64,000 bases of DNA from JAJPXI01 sp051867655. GTDB taxonomy: Bacteria; Bacillota; Clostridia; Oscillospirales; Oscillospiraceae. A program made the position numbers and the translations under genes. This document shows positions 26,838 through 36,334 of the stretch, one piece after another. Location of the stretch: NCBI GenBank assembly GCA_051867655.1, contig JBJDYV010000020.1:62001-126000 (forward strand), read 5' to 3'. Numbering within the stretch: position 1 is the first letter of the stretch; the number at the start of each line of letters is the position of its first letter. The notes below the pieces were generated by a model. It worked only from the letters and a program-made list of their open reading frames with translations. It was not told the origin of the DNA and made no database searches.

Positions 26838-27368
26838 ATGGATCACGAAAGAAATTCCGGGTTGGACGGGAGCAGCTGGGTCAGTCTGTTCAGTAAGCTG
26901 GATCAGGGCTATTACCGTCAGGAGCTGCCGAAAAAGCAGCGTGTGCAGGTCCGCGCCCTCTATATTTGCCTCTTTCTGGCCTCGGCAGCTCTTTTCCTGG
27001 CGGCAGCGGCACAGGGCCTTAAAGCAAATAACGTCTGGTATGTCGTGGTGCCTGAAATCATTGTGCTGATCTGCATGTTTCGGATCATGGCGGCGTTTAT
27101 TACCTATATGTCCGTGGGACAGGAGATGTCATCCGCGGACCACAATCGGTCATCCTTTGCATTGAAGCGCACGTCATTGGGGGCCGCTATATTTCAAACG
27201 CTTGCCTGTATAGGCGCGCTGGTGTACATGTGCAAAGACGGCGGTGTTTCCGGGCAAGGCGTGCTGGCCAGCTGCCTGTTTTTTGCGTCCGCGATCCCAA
27301 TGGTGATCATGTTTTTGGTTGAGAAAAGTATTCTGTACACGAGGATCTCCGACCCTGCCAAGGAGTGA
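26838..27368 (+). CDS. Small four-helix membrane protein linked to peptide ABC operon
   Basis: 176 residues. A soluble head of about 40 residues (SLFSKLDQGYYRQELPKKQ) is followed by four hydrophobic segments near 43-63, 68-92, 110-130 and 138-160. The start ATG has GGGGCAGGGGAG upstream. It ends the operon as the counterpart of the 6103-6690 protein, which also has an aromatic/charged head and four helices. I do not recognise a characterised family; a transporter-accessory role is inferred only from position. Confidence 0.7.
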   Translation: MDHERNSGLDGSSWVSLFSKLDQGYYRQELPKKQRVQVRALYICLFLASAALFLAAAAQGLKANNVWYVVVPEIIVLICMFRIMAAFITYMSVGQEMSSADHNRSSFALKRTSLGAAIFQTLACIGALVYMCKDGGVSGQGVLASCLFFASAIPMVIMFLVEKSILYTRISDPAKE

Positions 27369-27475
27369 AGCTCTCCTGCCTCTTGACGAAATGAAAACAT
27401 CTGATTCGTGTTTTACATGAGAATGGACAGTGAGAATTCAGTCCGCCAATTAGTTAATGGAATACCAAAAGGCTG

Positions 27476-27499
27476 CCCACTCCGATGCTTCGGAGTGGG
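27476..27499 (+). terminator. Terminator-like hairpin after the plus-strand peptide operon
   Basis: Perfect 10-bp stem (27476-27485 CCCACTCCGA, 27490-27499) with a TGCT tetraloop, followed by TATAGCTTTCT. It lies about 110 bases after the last operon gene. The T-run is imperfect. Confidence 0.65.
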
Positions 27500-27891
27500 T
27501 ATAGCTTTCTGAATATCAAAACCTTCGGTTAATTCAGATACATACTTGAGATCCGTATATGCTGGATCGTATATATCATTTCATAGACCATTTGATTTGC
27601 TTAATCCCTAAAAACTCTGACTTACTGGGGGTAGGCCGCAGAGAGAAGCGTGCAGTATAGGGTTTATCCCCGGGGCGCTGGCTATGGAGTATTTAATAGT
27701 CTTGAAAAAATTGGCTATTGGGCATTAGGCGCAGAGATTCTCCGTAGCCCCGTTTTATGCAGAAAATCCCGGCGAGTTTGGTCTATCCAAATTCGCCGGG
27801 ATTGTATTAAGATTTCTGAAATGGTCGGGGCCTTTGTTTTTGGGAAGATCCGTTAAAGGGGGAGATGTGATCTATTGGCCTGAGGGATGTG
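27500..27891. other. Gene-free stretch with one large hairpin
   Basis: No convincing gene. A stem of 17 pairs with one mismatch (27765-27781 and 27787-27803, 5-base loop, core AATCCCGGCGA) lies about 90 bases past the deacetylase stop at 27892 on the minus strand and could end that transcript. Small open frames here lack ribosome sites. Confidence 0.5.
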
Positions 27892-28656
27892 TTACTGTGT
27901 ATTTGCCGGGCACTGGCGGCCGGTGTGGTCGATGGTGTACTCGCAATTCAGCAGAAGCTGGGAAATAGGGACGAAGGAGTAGCCCTCCTGCAGCAGTGCC
28001 TCGATGATGCCCGGCAGGGCCTCTGGGGTGTGCAGAGCGGCGTTGTGGAACAGGACGATGGAGCCGGGCTGCACCTTGCTGGTTACCCGCTGGGTGATCT
28101 CGCTGGCGGGCAGCTCCTTCCAGTCCAGACTGTCCACGTCCCACTGAATGGGTTCCATCCCCATGCCGCGCACGGTGGTGATCACATGGTCGTCATATTC
28201 GCCGTAGGGCGGGCGAAACAAGGTGGGGCGTACGCCGGTGATCGCCTCGATCTTATCACTGCAGGCGTTGATGTTGGCCACAATCTCTTCGGCGGAGAGG
28301 GAGTTGAAGTGGGCGTGGTCGTTGGAGTGGTTCATGACCTCGTGCCCTGCGTCAGCGAGGGCCTTTACGGACTCGGGGTATTTGTCCACCCACGCGCCGA
28401 CCACGAAGAAGGTCACCTTAATATTATATTTTCCCAGAATGTCGATGAGTTGCTGGGTGTCCTCGTTTCCCCATGCCGCGTCAAAGGACAGGGATACCAC
28501 CTTCTGATCCCGTTGGACGCAGTAAATGGGCAGTTGGCGGGTGGTGGCGGCGGCGCCGATCACGGCAGGGTGGTTGACGATGTAAAACATGGCGGCAGCG
28601 CAGAGCAGACAGGCGACTAGGGTCAAGAGCTTGCGCTTAAAGAGAAATAGTTTCAT
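27892..28656 (-). CDS. Polysaccharide deacetylase, PdaB-like
   Basis: 254 residues. One N-terminal hydrophobic segment (residues 8-28) suggests a signal anchor. NodB-fold motifs follow: SFDAAWGNEDT (catalytic Asp, near 58), NHSNDHAHF (His-x3-His metal site, near 108), RPPYGEYD near 145, WDVDSLDW near 170 and LFHNAALHTPEAL near 200. Length and motif spelling fit the PdaB family of sporulation-linked deacetylases. Likely acts on cell-wall glycan outside the membrane. It stands alone. Confidence 0.87.
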   Translation of the reverse strand: MKLFLFKRKLLTLVACLLCAAAMFYIVNHPAVIGAAATTRQLPIYCVQRDQKVVSLSFDAAWGNEDTQQLIDILGKYNIKVTFFVVGAWVDKYPESVKALADAGHEVMNHSNDHAHFNSLSAEEIVANINACSDKIEAITGVRPTLFRPPYGEYDDHVITTVRGMGMEPIQWDVDSLDWKELPASEITQRVTSKVQPGSIVLFHNAALHTPEALPGIIEALLQEGYSFVPISQLLLNCEYTIDHTGRQCPANTQ

Positions 28657-28826
28657 AAGAACCCTCCTATTCTGAGCTGCTTTATTCTATGAACTCAAAT
28701 GCTTGTTCAGAAGGAATGGGGTGATTAACTATAAAAAGTCAAGCCTCTGAGGAGAAAAAGTTCAGAAAGCGAAAAAGGCACACAAAGCCAGACACTCCGA
28801 GGAGAGCCTGAAAGATAGGATAGAGA

Positions 28827-29266
28827 TTAGCGGATCAATGCCGGGCCATAGCGGATGTTTTTCGCCTGGAGGGTATAGATTGCCCGCAGCAGTTTCTTGG
28901 CAACGTGAGTTATGGCCACTTGGTGCGTTTTGCCTTCGGCCCGCATCTTTGCATAGTATTCGGCAAAGACCGATTCGTTGGTAACCAGCGGCAAACAACA
29001 GTTCATGAGAGCGTATCTGAACTGGGAGGAGCCGAGCTGACCATGTGACCTGTAAACTCAGACTGTCCCGATTGGAAATAGCCGGGCTGCAGGCCGGCAA
29101 AGGTGAGCATCTTAGATGGGCTGTCAAATTTGCTGAAGCAGCCAAACTCAGAGAGGATGACAGCAGCGGATAGCTCCCCAATACCCGGCAAAGAAAGGCA
29201 CGGCAGGTCAATTTCCCAGATGCACTCCTTGATTTGTGTTTCAACTTCGTCCACCCTGGCATCCAA
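28827..29266 (-). pseudogene. IS110-family transposase remnant, truncated and frameshifted
   Basis: The minus strand encodes the C-terminal IS116/IS110/IS902 domain. The first part (to about 29030) reads PGIGELSAAVILSEFGCFSKF and KMLTFAGLQPGYFQSGQ; after a one-base loss near 29030 the other frame continues GSSQFRYALMNCC, HQVAITHVAKKLLRAIY and ends PALIR at 28827. The N-terminal DEDD catalytic domain is missing. A dead insertion sequence; no target duplication or element ends were found. Confidence 0.85.
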
Positions 29267-29532
29267 CCAACTGTAGTTTCTTACTCATGTGCATGAGCGA
29301 AGAATGTGCAAAACAAAAGGAGTCTTGGTTGACGAGACTGTGCGCAGATATCTGCGGGGGAAAAGGTGCAGGTGCTGTCTCCGTATAACTTTGCAACTGA
29401 TTTGTCCGCAGCGAAGTTGAATTATACGATTCGGGAGCTATAGAGTTTCTGTCAGCTGACTTGATGATAATAGAATGCATTGTCCTTGTTGTGGCGGATG
29501 CTGCCGCGCGGCACCGGATGGTCCCGTATATG

Positions 29533-29568
29533 GCAAAGGGCCTTGAAGCAAACTTCAAGGCCCTTTGC
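29533..29568 (-). terminator. Hairpin after pflA
   Basis: Perfect 16-bp stem (29533-29548 GCAAAGGGCCTTGAAG, 29553-29568) with a 4-base loop, 49 bases beyond the pflA stop. No long T-run follows on the minus strand, but stem length and position fit transcript ending. Confidence 0.7.
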
Positions 29569-29616
29569 TATATATAGGTGGTGAAGGTGAAAAAGCGAAA
29601 GAAGATATACGGCAAA

Positions 29617-30342
29617 TCAGAACACATTCAATCCGTAGGATTCGAAAATTTCTTTGGCGCTGGTCACTTCCGAGGGAGACGGAGGTTGGACATGTTCCAG
29701 AGAATAAAGGGTGTTCAGCAACTTCCACTTGTGGCTGCCCAGCTGGTGGAAGGGCAACAGTTCCACGCGCTCGATACAGGTGTAGGGCCGCAGGTAGTCG
29801 GCCAGCGCGATCAACGAGGCGGCCTCCAGCGTGCAGCCGGGCACCAGCACATGACGGACCCAGACGGGTTTGCCCTTTTCCTGGCAGTAGTCCAGCAGCC
29901 GCTTGGCCTCCCGCCCGTCCTGCCCAGTGACAGTTCGGCATAGCTCGGGGTCAAATGCCTTGATGTCCAGCAAAAGCAAGTCCGCGGAATCAACGGCCTC
30001 CTGACACTTTTCCAGCGGGATGGACCCTGCGGTGTCCACGGCGGTGTGGAAGCCCTCCGCTTTCAACCTTTTTAACAGCGCCGCCGCGAATTCCGGCTGG
30101 GCCAGCGGCTCCCCGCCGCTGAGGGTGACGCCGCCCTTTTGATAGAACGGGCGCAGGGCCGTGATTTTGGAAACCAGCTCTTCCACCTCCATCTGTGTTC
30201 CCTGGCCAAAGGCCCAGGAGTCCGGGTTGTGGCAGAAGATGCACCGCAGGGGACAGCCCTGGAAGAACACCACAAAGCGGATACCGGGGCCGTCCACCGC
30301 GCCGAAGGACTCCAGAGAGTGGACAAGACCGCTTACCGCCAT
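29617..30342 (-). CDS. pflA: Pyruvate formate-lyase-activating enzyme
   Basis: 241-residue radical-SAM protein. The cluster-binding motif is CPLRCIFC near 30-37, followed by HNPD; the SAM motif is TLSGGEPLAQPEF near 72, and DIKAFD near 125. It lacks the ferredoxin insert found in other glycyl-radical activases, as expected for PflA. It uses SAM and a 4Fe-4S cluster to make the glycyl radical on PflB. The start is one base after the pflB stop, so the two are co-translated. Confidence 0.96.
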   Translation of the reverse strand: MAVSGLVHSLESFGAVDGPGIRFVVFFQGCPLRCIFCHNPDSWAFGQGTQMEVEELVSKITALRPFYQKGGVTLSGGEPLAQPEFAAALLKRLKAEGFHTAVDTAGSIPLEKCQEAVDSADLLLLDIKAFDPELCRTVTGQDGREAKRLLDYCQEKGKPVWVRHVLVPGCTLEAASLIALADYLRPYTCIERVELLPFHQLGSHKWKLLNTLYSLEHVQPPSPSEVTSAKEIFESYGLNVF

Positions 30343-30343
30343 G

Positions 30344-32539
30344 TTACAGCGCCTCGTGGAAGGTGCGGCTGATGACGTCCAGCTGCTGCTCCCGGCTGAG
30401 CTTGACGAAGTTCACCGCGTAGCCGGAGACCCGGATGGTCAGCTGGGGGTATTTCTCGGGGTGGTCCATGGCGTCCAGCAGGGTCTCACGGTCCAGCACG
30501 TTCACGTTCAGGTGCTGGCCGGTCTGGCCCATGTAGGCGTCCAGCAGCGCGATCAGGTTGTTCTCCCGCGCCTCCTGGCTCTTGCCCAGGGCGGAGGGGC
30601 ACATGGAGAAGGTGTAGGAAATGCCGTCTTGGGCGTCCTCGAAGGGAATCTTGGCCACCGACAGCAGAGAGGCGAGAGCGCCGTTGGTGTCCCGGCCGTG
30701 CATGGGATTGGCGCCGGGGGCCAGGGGTACGCCGGCCTTGCGTCCGTCGGGGGTGGTGCCGGTGTTCTTGCCGTACACCACGTTGGACGTAATGGTCAGG
30801 ATGGACTGGGTGGGGATGCTGTGGCGATAGGTCTTGTGCTGGCGCAGCTTGTTTATGAACAGGGTGGTCACCATCTGGGCCAGGGAATCCACCCGCTCGT
30901 CGTTGTTGCCGTACTTGGGGAAATCTCCCTCGATCTTAAAGTCCACGGCAATGCCCCGCTCGTCGCGGATGGGCTTCACCTTGGCGTACTTGATGGCGGA
31001 CAGGGAGTCGGCCACCACGGAAAGTCCCGCGATGCCGCAGGCGGTGGTGCGCTTGATCTTCTCGTCCATCAGGGCCATTTCGATGCGCTCGTAGTCATAT
31101 TTGTCGTGCATATAGTGGATGCAGGTCAGGGCCTTGATGTAGACCTTGGCCAGGTAGCCGGCCATCTGGTCAAAGCGCTCCATGACCTCGTCGAAATCCA
31201 GGTATTCGCTGGTGATGGGCGCAAACTTGGGGGCCACCTGCCTGCCGGTGCGCTCGTCCACGCCGCCGTTGATGGCGTAGAGCAGGCACTTGGCCAGGTT
31301 CGCCCGGGCGCCGAAGAACTGCATTTGTTTGCCGATGCGCATGGGGGACACGCAGCAGGCGATGCCGTAGTCGTCGCCCAGCTCCGGACGCATCAGGTCG
31401 TCATTCTCGTACTGGATGGCGGAGGTGCGGATGGAGATACCGGCGGCGAACTTCTTGAAGTTTTCAGGGAGACGCTCGCTCCACAGGACGGTCAGGTTGG
31501 GCTCGGGCGCGGGGCCCAGGTTGATGAGCGTCTGGAGGTAGCGGAAAGTCATCTTGGTGACCATGTGCCGGCCGTCCAGGCACATGCCGCCCAGGGACTC
31601 GGTGACCCAGACAGGGTCGCCGGCGTACAACTCATCGTACTCCAGAATGCGCAGGAAGCGGACGATGCGCAGCTTCATGATGAAGTGGTCCACCATCTCC
31701 TGGATCTCTTCCTCAGTGTATTTGCCGCTGGCCAGGTCGCGCTCGGCGTAGACGTCCAGGAAGGTGGAGGTGCGGCCCAGGCTCATGGCGGCGCCGTTCT
31801 GCTCCTTCACCGCGGCCAGATAGCCGAAGTAGAGCCACTGGATGGCCTCCTTGGTATCCTCGGCGGGCCGGGAGATGTCAAAGCCGTACTTGGCGGCCAT
31901 TTCCTTCAGCTCACCCAGGGCGCGGATCTGGTCGGCGATTTCCTCCCGCTTGCGCAGCAGGTCCTCGGTCATATCGTCGGCGTCGTACTGGGCCTTGGCC
32001 TTCTGCTTCTGCTCGATCAGGAAGTCCACGCCGTACAGAGCCACCCGGCGGTAGTCGCCGATGATGCGGCCGCGGCCGTAGGCGTCGGGCAGGCCGGTCA
32101 GCAGCTTATTGCTGCGGGCGGCGCGGATCTCGGGGGTGTAGACATCGAAGACGCTTTCATTGTGGGTCTTGCGGTACTGGAAGATCTTCTTCACCTCGGG
32201 GTCCAGGTGGTAGCCGTGCTCCTCCAGGGACTGCTCCACTGTGCGCAGGCCGCCGTAGGGCATGATGGCGCGCTTCAGGGGCTTGTCCGTCTGCAGGCCC
32301 ACGATCTGCTCCAGATCCTTGTCGATGTATCCGGCCTCATGGGCGGTGATGGTGGAGATGGTTTTTGTGTCCGCGTCCAGGACGCGGCCGGGGGTGTTGC
32401 GCTCCTGCTCCAGCAGCTGGCTCAGTTCGTCCCACAGCTTCTTGGTGCGCTGGGTGGGGCCGGTCAAAAAGCTGCCGTCGCCGTCATAGAGCGTATAGTT
32501 GGCAACGATGAAATCCCGTACATTGATCGCATTTGGCAT
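30344..32539 (-). CDS. pflB: Formate C-acetyltransferase (pyruvate formate-lyase)
   Basis: 731 residues. The adjacent catalytic cysteines appear in GIACCVSPM and the C-terminal radical loop is RVSGYAVNF with Gly706, matching genuine PflB rather than other glycyl-radical enzymes. It converts pyruvate and CoA to acetyl-CoA and formate under anaerobic conditions. It has a GGGAG ribosome site. It is a useful control for the two atypical homologues at 42228 and 47336, which lack this glycine. Confidence 0.97.
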   Translation of the reverse strand: MPNAINVRDFIVANYTLYDGDGSFLTGPTQRTKKLWDELSQLLEQERNTPGRVLDADTKTISTITAHEAGYIDKDLEQIVGLQTDKPLKRAIMPYGGLRTVEQSLEEHGYHLDPEVKKIFQYRKTHNESVFDVYTPEIRAARSNKLLTGLPDAYGRGRIIGDYRRVALYGVDFLIEQKQKAKAQYDADDMTEDLLRKREEIADQIRALGELKEMAAKYGFDISRPAEDTKEAIQWLYFGYLAAVKEQNGAAMSLGRTSTFLDVYAERDLASGKYTEEEIQEMVDHFIMKLRIVRFLRILEYDELYAGDPVWVTESLGGMCLDGRHMVTKMTFRYLQTLINLGPAPEPNLTVLWSERLPENFKKFAAGISIRTSAIQYENDDLMRPELGDDYGIACCVSPMRIGKQMQFFGARANLAKCLLYAINGGVDERTGRQVAPKFAPITSEYLDFDEVMERFDQMAGYLAKVYIKALTCIHYMHDKYDYERIEMALMDEKIKRTTACGIAGLSVVADSLSAIKYAKVKPIRDERGIAVDFKIEGDFPKYGNNDERVDSLAQMVTTLFINKLRQHKTYRHSIPTQSILTITSNVVYGKNTGTTPDGRKAGVPLAPGANPMHGRDTNGALASLLSVAKIPFEDAQDGISYTFSMCPSALGKSQEARENNLIALLDAYMGQTGQHLNVNVLDRETLLDAMDHPEKYPQLTIRVSGYAVNFVKLSREQQLDVISRTFHEAL

Positions 32540-32659
32540 ATGGGCAGACTCCCTTTGGCCGAAACGGCCTTTATTTTTCTGTGGTTATTGTATCGGGAGT
32601 ACCGCCTGTTTTGAAGGGGACAATTCGGCATAGAGCTCTATGAAAAACGGAATAGCACG

Positions 32660-33604
32660 TCAGGGGGTGGACTGCTGTTGAAGCCGCTCCACCTGCTCCT
32701 CTACCTTGCGCAGGAAGGTCTGATCCTCACCGGTCAGCCGGTAGCCCTTGCGGTAGATCAGGGCGTCCGTATAGCGGATATGCTCCGCGTCACAGCGCTT
32801 CTGCACAAGAGAGAAATTGTCCAGAATGTTTTGCGGCGTGGGAGAGGCCCACATATACGTCCGGGGAATCTCACACAAGAGTTCAAACTGGCTTTGCCGC
32901 TCATAGACCACGATCTCCCGGGCGCTGGCCTCCCGGCGCTTCATCTCCGTCATCACGGAAGCCGGCAGCGAGGGGACCAGCGGATCGCCGTGGCTGATCT
33001 CCAGCAGGTTTTCCAAGTCTTCCGACCGCACCAGCTCCTTTTGGGACAGAGGGTTGCTTTGCGACATGATCAGACGGTACTCAAACTGCCAGATCTCCTT
33101 CGACACCAGATCCTTGCTCTCGATGTGTCGCAGAAAGTAGTCCGCATACTGGTTTTCGTAACGGATAATGCCGATGTTGCTGTCGTGCCCCACCACCCGG
33201 TCGATGGCGGTCATGCTGTTGGTCTCCAGGTAATCTACTCTGACCCGCTCCCGGTCCAACAGCTCCTTCACAAATTCCACGAAGGCCTGCGCGATGTAGC
33301 ACGCGATGGGCACAGTGACGTCAAACCGGTACTCTTTGTGGGGGGTTACCTTGTAAAGAGCCTCTACCTCCTCCACATGATCCAGGATGCTCCGGGCATG
33401 CATCAGAAATTTACTGCCGCTTTTGGTAGGGATAACGCCCTTGGAGGTCCTTGTAAAGATGGCGAAGCCAAGATCATCCTCCAGCTCCCGGATCGCTTTG
33501 CTTAAGAAAGGCTGGCTGACGTACAGCTTTTCTGCGGCCTTTGAAATGGATTTCGCCTGCGCGATCTCCAAAGCATACTTTAAATGCAAGAAATTCATCT
33601 GCAT
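32660..33604 (-). CDS. LysR-family transcriptional regulator
   Basis: 314 residues with helix-turn-helix SISKAAEKLYVSQPFLSKAIRELEDDLGF near 18-46 and a LysR effector domain (DVTVPIACYIAQAFVEFVKE near 95). AAGGAG precedes the ATG. It is upstream of pflB on the same strand with a 120-base gap, so it may control pflB or the cupin/2-hydroxyacid dehydrogenase operon whose terminator lies just before it. Confidence 0.92.
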   Translation of the reverse strand: MQMNFLHLKYALEIAQAKSISKAAEKLYVSQPFLSKAIRELEDDLGFAIFTRTSKGVIPTKSGSKFLMHARSILDHVEEVEALYKVTPHKEYRFDVTVPIACYIAQAFVEFVKELLDRERVRVDYLETNSMTAIDRVVGHDSNIGIIRYENQYADYFLRHIESKDLVSKEIWQFEYRLIMSQSNPLSQKELVRSEDLENLLEISHGDPLVPSLPASVMTEMKRREASAREIVVYERQSQFELLCEIPRTYMWASPTPQNILDNFSLVQKRCDAEHIRYTDALIYRKGYRLTGEDQTFLRKVEEQVERLQQQSTP

Positions 33605-33639
33605 TCTCCTTGTTTGTTTTACGTGGATGCGGAAAAAAC

Positions 33640-33674
33640 AACACGAGGAAGCCCGATGCCGGCTTCCTCGTGTT
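33640..33674 (-). terminator. Terminator of the atypical glycyl-radical-enzyme operon
   Basis: Perfect 14-bp stem (33640-33653, 33661-33674) with a 7-base loop; on the minus strand it is followed by TGTTTTTTCC. It lies 8 bases beyond the cupin stop and marks the 3' end of the long minus-strand operon. Confidence 0.9.
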
Positions 33675-33681
33675 ATTTTAA

Positions 33682-34071
33682 TTACCAGTTCAGATGGCCC
33701 ACATCGGTGACTTTGGGACTCTGCGGACGGGCGGGATCCTTGGGACAGAAGATTTCCAGCACCTTCAGATCCACGGTGCTGTCGGTGCGCTGCTGGATGC
33801 CGTGGGGGACATGGGGGGGAACTACCATGATGCAGCCTTCGGACAGCTCGTAATACTCATCGCCGCACCAGAAGTTGGCCTTGCCCGCCAGGATCATGAT
33901 GATCTGCTCGTAGTCATCATGAGTGTGAGTTGTGCTAATGGGGTCAGAAAAGATTTCAGAGTACTGCATGGTCAGCCCGGCAGCACCTTGGAAAATCCAG
34001 CTGCGGCCGCCGGCACGGCTGGTATCGGGCTGGGTCTCGCGGGGATCAAACAAAGCAGGTTTATTGGACAT
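33682..34071 (-). CDS. Cupin-domain protein
   Basis: 129 residues. The cupin metal motif is THTHDDYEQIIMILAG (His, His, Glu near 48-56), with the second motif PPHVPHGIQ near 86. Such small cupins bind a metal and act as isomerases, dioxygenases or ligand sensors. It ends the operon of dehydrogenases, TRAP transporter and atypical glycyl-radical enzyme, so a small-molecule isomerase role is possible, but no specific reaction can be assigned. Confidence 0.85.
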   Translation of the reverse strand: MSNKPALFDPRETQPDTSRAGGRSWIFQGAAGLTMQYSEIFSDPISTTHTHDDYEQIIMILAGKANFWCGDEYYELSEGCIMVVPPHVPHGIQQRTDSTVDLKVLEIFCPKDPARPQSPKVTDVGHLNW

Positions 34072-34109
34072 AACAAAGAACTCCTTTCAAATGTTGGGGG
34101 GGAAAAGAA

Positions 34110-35114
34110 TTATCCCTCCATGGCTTTACGGTTGAACCAATTTCGCAGAGGCTCATCTTTTAAAGCACGGTATACCTCATCGAGGGCGGACTGCATCAAC
34201 TGGGGCAGTGACTCCTCGGAAGCGGAACCTTGGTGAGCGGTAAGTACAGCTTTGCTCTGGCGGCGCAGGGGACTGTCTGCGGGAAGGGGCTCGGTCTCGA
34301 ACACGTCCAGACCGGCACCGGCGATCGTACCGTTTTCCAGTGCGTCGCAAAGGGCAGCCTCATCAATAACCGCTCCGCGAGCAGTATTGATCAGAATGGC
34401 GGTGGGTTTCATCTGGGCCAAGACGGAAGCATCGACCAAGTGATAAGTTTCCTTGGTTAAGGGCAGATTCAAGGAGATGATGTCGGCGTTGGGCCACATA
34501 TCACCCAAATCAAGGACACGCTTGACACCGTACTGTTCGAACACCTCGTCAGACAGATAGGGGTCATAGGCCCAGATCTCTTTCATAAAGGGCTTAGCGC
34601 GCAGTGCCAATTGGCGAGCAATGTTGCCAAAGCCGCAGATGGCCAGAACTTTTTTAGAAAGACGGGGCAAGTAGCAGTCATAAGCTACCTCAGGAGGACG
34701 CCAGGCTCCCTCCTTGAGAGCCTGATTGCGGGGGGGAATGTTCCGAACGATGCTTAGGATTAAGGCCATGGTATGTACGGCAACTTCTTCCCAACAGTAA
34801 TCAGGTACATTGGCCACGCGAATACCCTTGGCAGTAGCAGCATCCACATCAATAGTATCCACACCGATAGCAATGCGGATGATCAGCTTGCACTTCTGTA
34901 AGGAGTCGATAAATTCCTTCGTAACGGGGGTGAAGGCATTGATCACAACATCGGCATCTGCACCCTCCCGAATCAGGGCATCCGTAGTGTTTTCGGTTGT
35001 ATTGAAAACTTCCAGTTCCAGGCCGTGGGCACGTCCCTGTTCAATAATTACTTCGTGCGCAGGAAACTCGATGGGAAAAGTCACATCGGTTAAAAAGACT
35101 TTAAATTTTTTCAA
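34110..35114 (-). CDS. D-2-hydroxyacid dehydrogenase family protein
   Basis: 334 residues. The NAD-binding turn is CGFGNIARQLA near 160; catalytic positions are the Arg in NTARGAVID near 242, the Glu in DVFETEPLP near 273 and the His in TAHQGSAS near 293. The family reduces 2-oxoacids or oxidises D-2-hydroxyacids (phosphoglycerate, glycerate, lactate-type). Position after a TRAP transporter suggests it handles an imported hydroxyacid. Cytosolic; substrate not predictable. Confidence 0.88.
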   Translation of the reverse strand: MKKFKVFLTDVTFPIEFPAHEVIIEQGRAHGLELEVFNTTENTTDALIREGADADVVINAFTPVTKEFIDSLQKCKLIIRIAIGVDTIDVDAATAKGIRVANVPDYCWEEVAVHTMALILSIVRNIPPRNQALKEGAWRPPEVAYDCYLPRLSKKVLAICGFGNIARQLALRAKPFMKEIWAYDPYLSDEVFEQYGVKRVLDLGDMWPNADIISLNLPLTKETYHLVDASVLAQMKPTAILINTARGAVIDEAALCDALENGTIAGAGLDVFETEPLPADSPLRRQSKAVLTAHQGSASEESLPQLMQSALDEVYRALKDEPLRNWFNRKAMEG

Positions 35115-35204
35115 GACGATATTCCTCCAACAACTATGCGGCAGAAAATCCCCCGGGACACGGGGATAAGTGCCCCGGGGGACATCTGGAAGATTCGGTG
35201 CGTA

Positions 35205-36302
35205 TTACTTCAGGGTGGAAAGCAACCTATCAACGACATCGTTGCCTACATTTTCGCGGACCATTTCTTCAGTTTTGGCAGTGGCAGCACGGAATTCCGC
35301 AAGAACTGCGGGATCCAGGGTGATGAACTCTGTGCCGGAGTCAATAATGGTCTGCAGGGATTGCTCATTGCGGACAGCGGCGTCATCCCAGTTTTTCTCA
35401 AGGACCTGACGAGCAGCGTCATCTACCAGCCCCTGCAGCTCAGGGGACATGGAATCATAAACATCCTTGTTCATGACCCAACCAATCAGAAGGGCGATAT
35501 GGTTGGTTTCGATCACATAATCCTGCTGCTCATACAGTTTAGCAATGACGATGTTCTCGTAGGGATTTTCCTGGGCATCCACAGTGCCCTGCTGGAGGGC
35601 TAGGTACAGTTCGGAGAAGGCGATGGGAGTGGGGTTACAGCCCAGAGCTTGCCAGGTGGCAATGTGATAGGGAGTTTCCATGGTGCGAATTTTCAAACCC
35701 TTCAGATCGTCCAGAGTATAGATGGGCTTGTTGGAGGTGGTCTGACGGAAACCTTGGGTGCCGAAGCCTAACAGGTGATAGCCGCTCGCCTCATATTCCT
35801 TCGCAAGCGCATCGTAAAAGTCGCCAAAAGCGGCTTCCCTCAGATCTTCCATGTTGTCGAACAGAAAGGGAATGTCCAGAACTGCGGCAGCAGGAACAAA
35901 GTTTGCCTGCACAGCAGTGGCGGAGAAGGTCATCTGATAGTCGCCGAACTGTACACCCTCGACCATCTCGTATTCGGTGCCCAACGTGGCATTGTTATAA
36001 ACTTCCACGGTAATGCGACCACCGGAGGTCTCCTCGATGATCTTCTTGAAAGGCGTGTTGTAGTAGTCGGCATCTTCGTTTGCGGAAGCGCCGCTGATGA
36101 GCACGAATTTCTCATCAGAAGTAGTGTTGCCGGGAGCTGCGGTACTGGGGGAGTCGGAAGTACCGGCGTTGGAACTGCCGCTGTTGCCGGTGTTGTTGCC
36201 GGTGTTGCTGCCGGTGTCCTTGTCAGAACCGCCGGAGCACGCTGTGACGAGAGACAGTAGCATAGCTGTGGAACAGAGTAGGGCAAGTAGACGCTTTTTC
36301 AT
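35205..36302 (-). CDS. dctP: TRAP transporter substrate-binding lipoprotein (DctP)
   Basis: 365 residues. The signal peptide ends at LVTAC (Cys22), then a long Ser/Gly/Asn/Thr-rich linker (about 23-60), then the DctP fold: TLGTEYEMVEGVQFGDYQMTF near 108, GFRQTTSNKPI with the carboxylate-binding Arg near 180, and LYLALQQGTVDAQENP near 232. Being lipid-anchored fits a Gram-positive cell. It captures a C4-dicarboxylate or sugar-acid-like anion for DctQM. Confidence 0.93.
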   Translation of the reverse strand: MKKRLLALLCSTAMLLSLVTACSGGSDKDTGSNTGNNTGNSGSSNAGTSDSPSTAAPGNTTSDEKFVLISGASANEDADYYNTPFKKIIEETSGGRITVEVYNNATLGTEYEMVEGVQFGDYQMTFSATAVQANFVPAAAVLDIPFLFDNMEDLREAAFGDFYDALAKEYEASGYHLLGFGTQGFRQTTSNKPIYTLDDLKGLKIRTMETPYHIATWQALGCNPTPIAFSELYLALQQGTVDAQENPYENIVIAKLYEQQDYVIETNHIALLIGWVMNKDVYDSMSPELQGLVDDAARQVLEKNWDDAAVRNEQSLQTIIDSGTEFITLDPAVLAEFRAATAKTEEMVRENVGNDVVDRLLSTLK

Positions 36303-36334
36303 GATTTCTCCTCCTTAAATAGATAACATGTTAT

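Noticed and set aside
28762..29262. Minus-strand frame of 166 codons over the IS110 remnant
   Set aside because: It is a different frame from both readable halves of the transposase and carries no transposase motif itself.
30161..32614. Long plus-strand open frame (817 codons) opposite pflB
   Set aside because: Antisense shadow of pflB; the minus strand has all PFL motifs and proper ribosome sites.
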